From SAR86 cluster bacterium (lineage in GTDB: Bacteria; Pseudomonadota; Gammaproteobacteria; Pseudomonadales; Azotimanducaceae), in NCBI GenBank assembly GCA_013204195.1, contig JABMOJ010000213.1:1-8433 (forward strand): a DNA stretch of 8,433 bases. The letters run 5' to 3'. Below, piece by piece: positions 1 to 6,389 of this stretch. A program made the translations under genes and the position numbers. The notes beneath the pieces are model-generated. The model was not told where the DNA came from. It did no database searches and saw only the letters and a list, made by a program, of their open reading frames with translations. Positions within the stretch are counted from its first letter, which is position 1; the number at the start of each line of letters is the position of its first letter.

Positions 1-687
1 ACCAGCGGCAATACGGGCATAGCGCTGGCCATGGCGGCGGCAATCAAGGGCTACCATATGGTGCTGATAATGCCCGCACACATGAGCGCGGAGCGTAAGT
101 CGGCGATGGCAGCCTATGGTGCACAATTGATTCTTGTATCTCAGGAGGAGGGGATGGAGGGTGCACGTGACCTGGCCGAAAAAATGCGACGAGAGGGTCA
201 AGGATTTGTGCTCGATCAATTTGCAAATCCAGATAATCCGTTGGCGCATTATGAAGGTACTGGGCCTGAAATATTTCGCCAAACCGGTGGTGAAATCACC
301 CATTTCGTGAGTTCGATGGGAACAACTGGTACAATCATGGGCGTCTCCAGATACTTTCGTGAAGTCCTTCCGAGTGTGCAGATTGTCGGTTTACAGCCGC
401 TGGAAGGAGCCGCAATACCAGGTATTCGGCGCTGGCCGCAAGCCTATATGCCGAAGGTCTTCAACTCGGAACTGGTGGATCGTGTGATTGATATGGATCA
501 GAATCTAGCTGAGGCAACCATGCGTGATTTGGCCACTCAGGAAGGCATCTTTGCCGGAGTCTCTTCAGGCGGATCAGTTGCAGCTGCGCTGCAAATCAGT
601 CGTGAAACCGAAAATGCAGTTATCGTGGCGATTGTCTGTGATAGAGGTGATCGGTACCTGTCGACCGGTGTCTTCTCTTCAACCTAA
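1..687 (+). CDS. cysM: Cysteine synthase B (O-acetylserine sulfhydrylase B), 5' end cut by window
   Basis: This PLP-dependent cytosolic enzyme makes cysteine (or S-sulfocysteine from thiosulfate) from O-acetylserine in sulfur assimilation. The frame is open from base 1. It begins in the TSGNTG loop that binds the substrate and cofactor region, then continues through GIALAMAAAIKGY. The phosphate-binding SSMGTTGT stretch is near base 310. QPLEGAAIPGIRRWP follows, and its RRWP is a CysM rather than CysK signature. Later come GVSSGG and the C-terminal CDRGDRYLSTGVF, which closes like E. coli CysM. The 228 codons present lack roughly the first 70 residues of a family of about 300, including the PLP-binding lysine, which lies outside the window. 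The ATG at 31 is internal and is not the start. A terminator-like hairpin follows the stop, which suggests that cysM ends its own unit. Identification is by family resemblance and is very secure; completeness of the 5' end cannot be judged. Confidence 0.96.
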   Translation, partial: TSGNTGIALAMAAAIKGYHMVLIMPAHMSAERKSAMAAYGAQLILVSQEEGMEGARDLAEKMRREGQGFVLDQFANPDNPLAHYEGTGPEIFRQTGGEITHFVSSMGTTGTIMGVSRYFREVLPSVQIVGLQPLEGAAIPGIRRWPQAYMPKVFNSELVDRVIDMDQNLAEATMRDLATQEGIFAGVSSGGSVAAALQISRETENAVIVAIVCDRGDRYLSTGVFSST

Positions 688-719
688 AACCTATAGCAGT
701 AAAAGCCTATCGGTTTTTT
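688..719 (+). terminator. Imperfect rho-independent terminator after cysM
   Basis: Directly after the cysM stop, AACCTATAG (688-696) can pair with CTATCGGTT (707-715) across a 10-nt loop. There are eight pairs out of nine, with a T-C mismatch at 692/711. The descending arm runs into six T residues (714-719). The stem is AU-rich and interrupted, so termination may be incomplete and allow some read-through into rlmD. Confidence 0.5.
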
Positions 720-744
720 GGTCTGCGAGATACTGACCCGAAAA

Positions 745-783
745 CAAGCCTTGTTTGTGAGTTAAGGTCGTGACCTCGGCTTG
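745..783. promoter_or_regulatory. Nested dyads in the rlmD upstream region
   Basis: CAAGCC (745-750) is matched by GGCTTG (778-783). Inside that pair lies AGGTC-GT-GACCT (765-776), a perfect dyad with only two central bases. The tight central dyad looks more like a DNA-binding site than an RNA hairpin. A TTGACT hexamer at 791-796 and TATACA at 807-812 follow, but they are only 10 bp apart and so do not form a standard sigma-70 promoter. The regulatory role is inferred from position only. Confidence 0.25.
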
Positions 784-826
784 CGATCATTTGACTCTCT
801 TAAACTTATACAGCGAACAATAGACT

Positions 827-2116
827 TTGAAAAATTACGATCCAGTGACCATTGCAGTAACGACTTTACATCCAGACGGCTATGCACTCAGCGAGGATGG
901 TCGTCACGCAGTGATCGGCGCATTGGCTGGCGAGGTTCTCGAGGCGGTGCCTTGGGCGAGAAAGCAGAAGAAGCGCTACTTCAAGATTCAAACGGTTAAT
1001 ACGGCGGCGCCAACAAGAGTTGAGCCCGAGTGCGCAGCTGCCAACCATTGTGGGGGTTGCAGTTTTCAGCACCTGGAACCGCAAGCTCAGATTTTATTCA
1101 AGCAACAGCAACTTATTGACGCGCTCGGTGACACTCAGCCAGCGACCCTGTTAGAGCCCATGATGGGCCCCCTGTTCGATTATCGAAGTAAAGCTCGATT
1201 GGGGGTGAAGTTTGTAGAGAAAAAGGGCCGGGTTCTCGTCGGGTTTCGCGAGAAAATGAAGCCCTATGTTGCCGAAATCGATACCTGTAAGGTGCTGAAA
1301 AAGGCAGTCGGTGAGAATTTAGCCGCGTTAGCCGCAGCGGTCAGCGATCTCTCTGATCCACGCTCAGTTCCTCAGATAGAGGTAGCAGCCGGCGATACAG
1401 AAACTGCTTTGGTGATTCGGCACCTTGAAGACCTGACTGATGACGATTTGGTCAGGTTGAAGCAACTGGGTGAGGATTATGCGTTCTCTATTTACCTGCA
1501 GCCGGGTAATGAGTCGACAGTCCACAAACTCTATCCTGATGATAGTTACGAACGCCTGATCTACACGTTGCCAGATTATGACCTCAGTTACGCTTTTCAC
1601 CCGCTAGATTTTACTCAGGTTAACCAGTCGATTAATCGAAAAATGATTCGGCAGGCGCTGCACTTACTTGATTTAAAACCGACAGACCGCGTGCTGGATA
1701 GCTTTTGCGGTATTGGTAACTTCAGCTTACCACTGGCCCGCAATGCGGCTTATGTGACTGGCATAGAGCTGTCTCAGACGAGTGTCCTTCGTGGAGCCGA
1801 AAATGCGCTGCGCAATGGCCTGACGAACGTCAATTTTGTGGCGAGCGATCTGTTTGCTGAGGACTGTGAAATACCTGAGTTCCAGAGCTTCAATAAAATT
1901 CTGCTAGACCCGCCTAGAAGTGGTGCTTTGGAGGTCTGTAAAAAACTTGCAACCCATAAGGCTGAAAGAGTAGTGTACGTTTCTTGTAACCCGACAACCT
2001 TAGGTCGGGATGCTGCAATTCTTGTTGCCGGAGGTTATCGATTTGAAGCAGCAGGTGTTATCGATATGTTTCCTCATACAACGCATGTTGAATCCATTGC
2101 GTGCTTTACGCGTTAG
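827..2116 (+). CDS. rlmD: 23S rRNA (uracil-1939-C5)-methyltransferase
   Basis: RlmD (RumA) transfers a methyl group from S-adenosylmethionine to U1939 of 23S rRNA. The 429 residues are close to the usual family length. An N-terminal TRAM-like RNA-binding segment covers about residues 1-65. Iron-sulphur ligands are visible at C69, C75 and C78 (CAAANHCGGC) with the fourth at C154. The SAM-binding loop is VLDSFCGIGNF (289-299). The later motifs are LLDPPRSG (359-366), the catalytic cysteine C387 in SCNPTTLGRD, and the conserved glutamate E422 in HTTHVES. I chose TTG at 827 because an in-frame TAG sits two codons upstream (821-823) and the TRAM reading begins immediately after it; GTG at 845 is the only close alternative. 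No good Shine-Dalgarno sequence is visible. The gene lies 41 nt before relA, the order known in E. coli and Pseudomonas, and probably heads this unit. Confidence 0.96.
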   Translation: MKNYDPVTIAVTTLHPDGYALSEDGRHAVIGALAGEVLEAVPWARKQKKRYFKIQTVNTAAPTRVEPECAAANHCGGCSFQHLEPQAQILFKQQQLIDALGDTQPATLLEPMMGPLFDYRSKARLGVKFVEKKGRVLVGFREKMKPYVAEIDTCKVLKKAVGENLAALAAAVSDLSDPRSVPQIEVAAGDTETALVIRHLEDLTDDDLVRLKQLGEDYAFSIYLQPGNESTVHKLYPDDSYERLIYTLPDYDLSYAFHPLDFTQVNQSINRKMIRQALHLLDLKPTDRVLDSFCGIGNFSLPLARNAAYVTGIELSQTSVLRGAENALRNGLTNVNFVASDLFAEDCEIPEFQSFNKILLDPPRSGALEVCKKLATHKAERVVYVSCNPTTLGRDAAILVAGGYRFEAAGVIDMFPHTTHVESIACFTR

Positions 2117-2157
2117 GGCTCGACACCTCCTCCCATTCATTCCAAGCTATCTATTAC

Positions 2158-4386
2158 ATGGTTAAGGTCAGACAAGATCAGCCACTCCACGGCGACGGCC
2201 GCGTCAATTTGGAAGTTTGGCTGCGCCAATTGCAGGAGATTAATCCCGGTTTCGACTTGGGGCGGCTTCGTGCTGCCTGTGATCTGGCAGAGAAAGCCGA
2301 AGAAAGAGCGGTAGTAACGAATACCATATGGGCCTCTGGACGCAGTAGCTTTAGAACGGGACTGGATATGGCGGACATTCTCAGTGAGCTGCGAATGGAC
2401 GAAGACGGTATTGTCGCTGCGATCATTTATCGTGCTGTGCGAGAGAATCAAATCACACTGAACCACGTTCGAAAACAATTTGGCAAACCTGTTGCGGATT
2501 TAGTCGACGGCGTCCTGCGGATGGCAGCAATCAGTAATGTTCGTATGTCGGATACGCCGGTTTTTGGCGAGCAAAAAGATCAGCTCGAGCAGGCAAAAAT
2601 GCTACTCATCGCCCTGGTTGATGATGTTCGGGTAGCGTTAATCAAGCTCGCCGAACGTACCTGCGCCATTCGAGCGATCGCTAAGGATCAACCCGCTAAA
2701 CGCGCGCGCCTGGCCCGCGAAGTCATGGATATATATGCGCCGCTGGCGCACCGATTAGGTATCGGACAGCTCAAGTGGGAGCTCGAAGATTTTGCCTTTC
2801 GTTATCTTGAGCCGTTGGCTTATAAACGCATCGCGACGTTGCTGGATGATACGCGCAGCGGACGTCAAGCCTACCTCGATCGCGTTATTGAAACGCTGAA
2901 CAAACAGCTCAAGGTGATTAACGTCAAAGCCGAGCTAGATGGTAGGGTAAAACATATTTATAGTATCTGGCGAAAGATGCGCCGCAAAGGCATTGAGTTC
3001 TCAGAAGTCTACGATGTCAGCGCGGTTCGAATATTAGTGCCTGAAGACAATGACTGCTATCAAGTGCTAGGCGTCGTGCATAACCTCTGGCGTAACTTGC
3101 CACATGAATTCGATGACTATATCGCCTCGCCGAAAGAAAATGGCTATCGTTCCTTACATACGGCTGTCATTGGTCCTGAGAACAAAGCGTTAGAAGTTCA
3201 AATCAGAACTTTTGAAATGCATGAAAAATCTGAATTAGGCGTCTGCTCCCACTGGCGGTATAAATCAACGGGCGATACAGACGAGCCTGTTGCTTATCGA
3301 GAAAGGATTGAATGGCTGCGGCAAATACTCGATTGGCGCGAAGAATTAGGTGAAGTCGCGGGTATTTCAAAAGAACTGTTGGACGAAATCAGCTTTGACC
3401 GAATCTATGTTTTTACACCGGAAGGTCATGTGGTAGACCTGCCACAAAGGTCTACACCGGTGGATTTTGCTTACAGAGTTCATACGGATGTCGGGCACAA
3501 ATGCCGCGGCGCCAAGATTAATAGCAAAATTGTACCGCTGAATACTTGTTTGAAAAGTGGTGATCAGATCGAAATCATCGTTGGCGACAAGATTGAGCCA
3601 AGGCGAGAATGGCTTCACGCACACTTGGGTTATGTGTCAACTTCTCGAGCGAGAGCCAAAATTCAGAGTTGGTTTGGTCTGAGAACAAAGCGCAAAAATA
3701 CAGAAGAAGGCAAGCAACTGCTGACCTCAGAGCTATATCGACTCGGCGTCGAAGACCTCGATCTGAATTCTTTAGTCGCTGAATTGAAATACAAAAAGAT
3801 TAATGAGTTGTACGCGGCGATTGGCGCGGGCGAAGTCAATGTTATTCACGCAGTTGAAGCGGCTGTGCGGTTAGTCGAAGTGGGTTTGAAAGAAAAGCAG
3901 TTGAGCCTTCTACTTGGGGGAGATGAGTCCGAGCCTGGCAATGAACTGCTGATTGATGGCCTTAGTGGTATGGGGTACACCCTTTCGCCTTGCTGTGAGC
4001 CGGTGGTAGGAGACAGTATTGTCGGTCTGACTAATGAGACAGGGGAAGTTGATGTGCACCGTCAGGAATGCCTGCAGGTGCTGCAAAACGCGAGTGCCGG
4101 CAAGCTGATTCGTCTCGACTGGCGAAATGAAACTGCCGCTACCCTTGCTGTGTTGATCGAGATTAATGCCTACGATCGCCGAGGCCTACTGCACGATATT
4201 TCTGGCGTCATCATGAGTGAAGAAACTAATGTGACGGCGATGAATATGAGCAAAAATGGCGCCAATAATCAGGTGCTTATCAGTATGACGATTGACGTGC
4301 CGACTATCTACGGCTTGCTACGAACGATAGAGCAAATCGAACGGCTGACGAATGTGATTTCAGCACGGCGATTGGATAAGAGTTAA
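2158..4386 (+). CDS. relA: GTP pyrophosphokinase, ribosome-associated (p)ppGpp synthetase
   Basis: RelA senses uncharged tRNA on stalled ribosomes and transfers pyrophosphate from ATP to GTP or GDP, giving (p)ppGpp and AMP. Starting at the ATG of MVKVRQDQP gives 742 residues, near the 744 of E. coli RelA; upstream in-frame codons back to 2101 would overlap rlmD and match no family sequence. Visible in order are a degenerate HD domain (hydrolase HDxxED replaced by [10 protein letters not shown] at about 89-98), the synthetase core with YDVSAVRI (285-292), EFDD (317-320), NGYRSLHT and EVQIRT, a TGS domain (about 414-477) and a helical region. The zinc-finger-like segment has C612, C613, H634 and C638. 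A C-terminal ACT domain spans about 663-736. The EFDD motif and lost HD residues mark a monofunctional RelA rather than SpoT. No clear ribosome-binding site is seen, so coupling to rlmD translation is possible. Confidence 0.97.
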   Translation: MVKVRQDQPLHGDGRVNLEVWLRQLQEINPGFDLGRLRAACDLAEKAEERAVVTNTIWASGRSSFRTGLDMADILSELRMDEDGIVAAIIYRAVRENQITLNHVRKQFGKPVADLVDGVLRMAAISNVRMSDTPVFGEQKDQLEQAKMLLIALVDDVRVALIKLAERTCAIRAIAKDQPAKRARLAREVMDIYAPLAHRLGIGQLKWELEDFAFRYLEPLAYKRIATLLDDTRSGRQAYLDRVIETLNKQLKVINVKAELDGRVKHIYSIWRKMRRKGIEFSEVYDVSAVRILVPEDNDCYQVLGVVHNLWRNLPHEFDDYIASPKENGYRSLHTAVIGPENKALEVQIRTFEMHEKSELGVCSHWRYKSTGDTDEPVAYRERIEWLRQILDWREELGEVAGISKELLDEISFDRIYVFTPEGHVVDLPQRSTPVDFAYRVHTDVGHKCRGAKINSKIVPLNTCLKSGDQIEIIVGDKIEPRREWLHAHLGYVSTSRARAKIQSWFGLRTKRKNTEEGKQLLTSELYRLGVEDLDLNSLVAELKYKKINELYAAIGAGEVNVIHAVEAAVRLVEVGLKEKQLSLLLGGDESEPGNELLIDGLSGMGYTLSPCCEPVVGDSIVGLTNETGEVDVHRQECLQVLQNASAGKLIRLDWRNETAATLAVLIEINAYDRRGLLHDISGVIMSEETNVTAMNMSKNGANNQVLISMTIDVPTIYGLLRTIEQIERLTNVISARRLDKS

Positions 4387-4418
4387 AACAAGGCTATTTG
4401 CCAAACTATTTCAATGAA

Positions 4419-4424
4419 AAGGAG
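4419..4424 (+). promoter_or_regulatory. Ribosome-binding site that fixes the adk start
   Basis: AAGGAG sits 6 nt before GTG 4431. It decides the adk start, because the open frame continues upstream to a TTG at 4398 that lacks both a ribosome-binding site and family similarity. Confidence 0.85.
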
Positions 4425-4430
4425 TTTTGG

Positions 4431-5081
4431 GTGAAAATTATTCTTTTAGGTGCACCAGGTGTTGGTAAGGGTACTCAGGCGCAATTTATTATGGAGAAAT
4501 GCGGTATACCTCAAATTTCTACCGGCGATATGCTGCGCGAAGCCATTAATGCAGGATCTGAGCTTGGTAAGAAGGTCAAGGGTGTGATGGATCAAGGCGC
4601 GTTAGTGACCGATGAAATTATTATCGAGTTAGTTAAGGAACGCATCCAGCAGCCTGATTGCGCCAATGGTTTCTTGTTCGATGGTTTTCCGCGGACGATT
4701 CCTCAGGCGCAGGCCTTGCTTGATCAAAATATTGATATTGATAGCGTGATTGAAATCAAGGTGCCTGATGCCGATATCGTTAAGCGACTGAGTGGTCGAC
4801 GAATTCATCCCGAGTCAGGTCGTGTTTATCATACAATCTTTAATCCACCGATAGTGGCCGGTAAAGACGATGAAACTGGCGAGGATCTGGTCCAACGGGA
4901 TGATGATTCCGAAGATACTATCAAAGAACGGTTAAAGGTTTATCGAGAACAAACGGAACCGTTAGTTGGATTCTATCGTGCCCTTGCTGAAAAATCGGCT
5001 GGTCAATTGCGCTATGCTGAGGTCGATGGGTTGGGCGAAACAAATCAAATCAAGACGAAAATATTTACAATAATTGGTTAA
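4431..5081 (+). CDS. adk: Adenylate kinase
   Basis: Adk catalyses ATP + AMP to 2 ADP in the cytoplasm. From the GTG start the protein has 216 residues, close to E. coli Adk at 214, and aligns from its first residue ([17 protein letters not shown]). The P-loop is G7-T15 and the AMP-binding segment STGDMLRE follows. FDGFPRT is the central conserved stretch. The LID region, from [13 protein letters not shown] to about residue 159, has the long form without the zinc-binding cysteines of Gram-positive enzymes. Its GKDDETGE and [11 protein letters not shown] stretches fit the gammaproteobacterial type. The gene begins 44 nt after relA on the same strand with a strong ribosome-binding site, so it is probably cotranscribed with relA. 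RelA produces AMP, and Adk would recycle it; this functional link is my inference. Identification is very secure. Confidence 0.97.
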   Translation: MKIILLGAPGVGKGTQAQFIMEKCGIPQISTGDMLREAINAGSELGKKVKGVMDQGALVTDEIIIELVKERIQQPDCANGFLFDGFPRTIPQAQALLDQNIDIDSVIEIKVPDADIVKRLSGRRIHPESGRVYHTIFNPPIVAGKDDETGEDLVQRDDDSEDTIKERLKVYREQTEPLVGFYRALAEKSAGQLRYAEVDGLGETNQIKTKIFTIIG

Positions 5082-5241
5082 CACTAGTGGTCGTTTTTAT
5101 ATTTTTTTAGATAGATAGACCAAAAACGTTAGGAAAACTTGAACAGAAGTTGCTAAAACACTGAATATTTACGTTTTTCCTCAAAAAAAGTGTGCAAGTT
5201 CAAGGTATTTTTTCTAAACTTTGTGTCGTTAAACAGTTGCT
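5082..5241. other. AT-rich intergenic segment with competing inverted repeats
   Basis: No gene is seen here. T-rich runs (5094-5098 and 5102-5108) follow the adk stop, but no proper terminator stem precedes them. Three complementary pairs are present: AAAAACGT (5122-5129) with ACGTTTTT (5171-5178), AGGAAAA (5131-5137) with TTTTCCT (5175-5181), and CTTGAAC (5138-5144) with GTTCAAG (5198-5204). The last is followed by a T-run (5208-5213). The pairs are not nested, so they cannot all form together. This could be an attenuator, a small RNA or AT-rich coincidence; nothing here proves transcription. Confidence 0.35.
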
Positions 5242-5308
5242 GGCGTAATTTTGACTAGGTGTCAACAAGATTGACAGGTTGTTCGGTTAAAATAGGAATA
5301 ATTACGCC
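5242..5308 (+). promoter_or_regulatory. Promoter/operator-like region of the H1-like gene
   Basis: GGCGTAATT (5242-5250) and AATTACGCC (5300-5308) form a perfect 9-bp inverted repeat around a 49-bp core. Inside it, TTGAC (5251), GTCAA (5261) and TTGAC (5271) alternate in orientation at exact 10-bp intervals. The third copy is part of TTGACA (5271-5276), a consensus -35 hexamer. A 17-bp spacer would place AGGAAT (5294-5299) at -10, which is a weak match, so the promoter itself is uncertain. The dyads suggest a dimeric regulator that would cover the -35 box; this is inference from symmetry. Confidence 0.45.
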
Positions 5309-5359
5309 GAGTGGCGATAGGCTGTTGTAACAAAGTGATTGATCTTTCAATAGTAAGAA

Positions 5360-5365
5360 AAGGAG
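5360..5365 (+). promoter_or_regulatory. Ribosome-binding site of the H1-like gene
   Basis: AAGGAG lies 7 nt before GTG 5373. It supports both the non-ATG start and the reality of this low-complexity gene, whose reverse-strand open frames have no such signal. Confidence 0.8.
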
Positions 5366-5372
5366 TGTAAAC

Positions 5373-5675
5373 GTGGTTGCGAAAAAGACAACAGGTACAA
5401 CTAAAAAGGTCGCAGCGAAGGTAAAGCTCGTTGCTAAGAAAGCTGTTGCTAAGAAAGCTGTCGTCAAAAAAGCTGTTCCTAAAAAGAAAGTAGCGGCGAA
5501 AAAGCCTGTTGCTAAGAAAGCCGTAGCTAAGAAAGCTGTTGCTAAGAAGGCAGTTGCTAAGAAAAAAGTAGCGGTTAAGAAAGTCGTTGCGAAGAAAGTC
5601 GCCGCTAAGAAGGCTGTTGTTAAAAAAGCTGTCATCAAGAAGCCAGCTGCGAAAAAGAGAGCGGTTAAGAAGTAA
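5373..5675 (+). CDS. Histone H1-like lysine/alanine/valine-rich DNA-binding protein
   Basis: The product is a probable nucleoid-associated protein resembling the C-terminal tail of eukaryotic histone H1 and the AlgP-type proteins of Pseudomonas. Its 100 residues comprise 40 Lys, 26 Ala, 22 Val, 4 Thr, 3 Pro and 1 Arg. There are no acidic, aromatic or cysteine residues, so it must be extremely basic. After a short Thr-rich start (residues 6-10), almost all of it is built from degenerate pentads of the form V-A-K-K-A, with prolines only at 36, 45 and 91. Such tails bind DNA electrostatically and probably lack a stable fold. There is no globular domain, signal peptide or membrane segment. A strong ribosome-binding site, its own promoter region and a clean downstream terminator indicate a separately regulated, possibly well-expressed gene. 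I assign the class from composition, so orthology to any named protein is uncertain and no symbol is given. Confidence 0.85.
   Translation: MVAKKTTGTTKKVAAKVKLVAKKAVAKKAVVKKAVPKKKVAAKKPVAKKAVAKKAVAKKAVAKKKVAVKKVVAKKVAAKKAVVKKAVIKKPAAKKRAVKK
5430..5672 (+). repeat. Degenerate 15-bp tandem repeats within the H1-like gene
   Basis: The unit GTTGCTAAGAAAGCT occurs as two identical adjacent copies (5430-5444 and 5445-5459). A second block of four related copies runs from 5508 to 5567, and more diverged 15- or 18-bp units fill the rest to 5672. Each unit encodes about one VAKKA pentad, and every length change is a multiple of three, so the frame is kept. Expansion by slippage or unequal exchange is the likely origin. 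Confidence 0.85.
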
Positions 5676-5693
5676 GGCATAGCCGTTGTTGTG

Positions 5694-5722
5694 AAAAGCC
5701 CTCTGTAAGGAGGGTTTTTTTT
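5694..5722 (+). terminator. Strong rho-independent terminator between H1-like gene and mobA
   Basis: CCCTC (5699-5703) pairs with GAGGG (5710-5714) around the 6-nt loop TGTAAG and is followed by eight T residues (5715-5722). Flanking A residues (5694-5697) can extend the stem into the T-run. It lies 18 nt after the H1-like stop. On the minus strand only a run of four T follows the stem, so it could also serve the convergent mobA but less efficiently. Confidence 0.88.
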
Positions 5723-5730
5723 GCCTGTTG

Positions 5731-6336
5731 TTAATCAACTATCTGGTTGGCGGCGGTCGCCAGCTGATCAAAATCATTAATGTTGTTAAAGTCTGCCGTA
5801 TTGTCGAAGTCAACTTTCACGGTATCGAGCATGCGCAGCCAACCCTTCACGGACCGGCGACCGCTAATCAGATATGGATCAATCTGCGAGATGACATGCG
5901 GTTTGAGCAATAAGACCAAGGGTTGGGTCTGCCCGGCGGCAACCACATAGGCTGCGTCATGATCCTGCAGTCCAACGTGCAGGCGTTGAACCACGTCCAG
6001 GGGTAATCGGGGCATGTCGCAAGGCACAACGAAGCACAAGTCTTCGCCGAGGGATGCTCTGGCGCTGAGTATGCCTCGCAACGGACCGCTAAAATCCATA
6101 ATGTTATCTTCAATCAGGGGATAGCCAAACTGCTGGTAGGCCAGTGAGTGCCGATTGCAATTGATCAACAGACGATCAACCTGTGGCTTGATTCGATCGA
6201 TCACATGACCGATCAAGGCGCGTCCCAAGAGTAATGCCAAGCCCTTTTCCTGGTGGGCCATCCGGGTCCCTTGACCACCAGCCAGGATGAGGGCGCAGAT
6301 AGTGGGGTTTGATTTTGACGTGTGATTCAAGTTCAT
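5731..6336 (-). CDS. mobA: Molybdenum cofactor guanylyltransferase
   Basis: MobA transfers GMP from GTP to molybdopterin-Mo, forming the guanine dinucleotide cofactor used by DMSO-reductase-family enzymes. The 201-residue product (E. coli MobA has 194) shows the nucleotidyltransferase signature LILAGGQGTRM followed by KGL (L18-L33, including R25 and K31). NCNRH follows at 59-63, then IEDN, the GPLRGILSA loop (84-92), and PCDMP with D107 as likely metal ligand. NINDFDQL occurs near the end. The family often has GG after RM; here it is AH, a mild deviation. I chose ATG 6336 because MNLNHTSKSNPTICALILAGG matches the family's short N-terminus and a purine-rich AAAGAGA lies just upstream. The frame stays open to an ATG at 6405 that would overlap the divergent yoaA. 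No other molybdopterin genes are nearby. It converges on the H1-like gene across a shared terminator region. Confidence 0.93.
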   Translation of the reverse strand: MNLNHTSKSNPTICALILAGGQGTRMAHQEKGLALLLGRALIGHVIDRIKPQVDRLLINCNRHSLAYQQFGYPLIEDNIMDFSGPLRGILSARASLGEDLCFVVPCDMPRLPLDVVQRLHVGLQDHDAAYVVAAGQTQPLVLLLKPHVISQIDPYLISGRRSVKGWLRMLDTVKVDFDNTADFNNINDFDQLATAANQIVD

Positions 6337-6389
6337 TCTCTTTAGAAACGTTTGCTCAAGATGTCGGCGGTGAAACCCTGTAAGATTAT
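6337..6389. promoter_or_regulatory. Short divergent mobA/yoaA promoter region
   Basis: These 53 bp separate the chosen divergent starts, so the two promoters must overlap each other or the genes. Reading the minus strand, CATAAT (6390-6385) is a good -10 candidate about 50 nt before the mobA start, but no convincing -35 is seen at the proper distance. On the plus strand only the weak TAAGAT (6381-6386) appears, too close to the yoaA start for a normal leader. Assignment is by position. Confidence 0.3.

Noticed and set aside
524..736. 70-codon open frame overlapping the cysM end
   Set aside because: It is a frame shadow of cysM that runs through the terminator hairpin and has no recognisable family or ribosome-binding site.
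791..812. TTGACT / TATACA as a sigma-70 promoter for rlmD
   Set aside because: The spacer is only 10 bp, far from the usual 16-18, and no other hexamer pair with good spacing is evident.
5082..5108. CACTAGTG palindrome followed by T-runs as an adk terminator
   Set aside because: The palindrome leaves no workable loop, so no stable RNA stem precedes the T-runs. A longer TGGTC/GACCA pairing puts the T-runs inside the loop.
5109..5118. Short AGAT/GATA tandem repeat
   Set aside because: Fewer than three full 4-bp units in an AT-rich gap is expected by chance.
5255..5738. Two long reverse-strand open frames (141 and 158 codons) opposite the H1-like gene
   Set aside because: They exist because the complementary strand of Lys/Ala/Val repeat codons lacks stops. 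Their Leu/Phe/Ala or Asn/Ser/Leu-rich translations have no ribosome-binding site, and one runs through the terminator.
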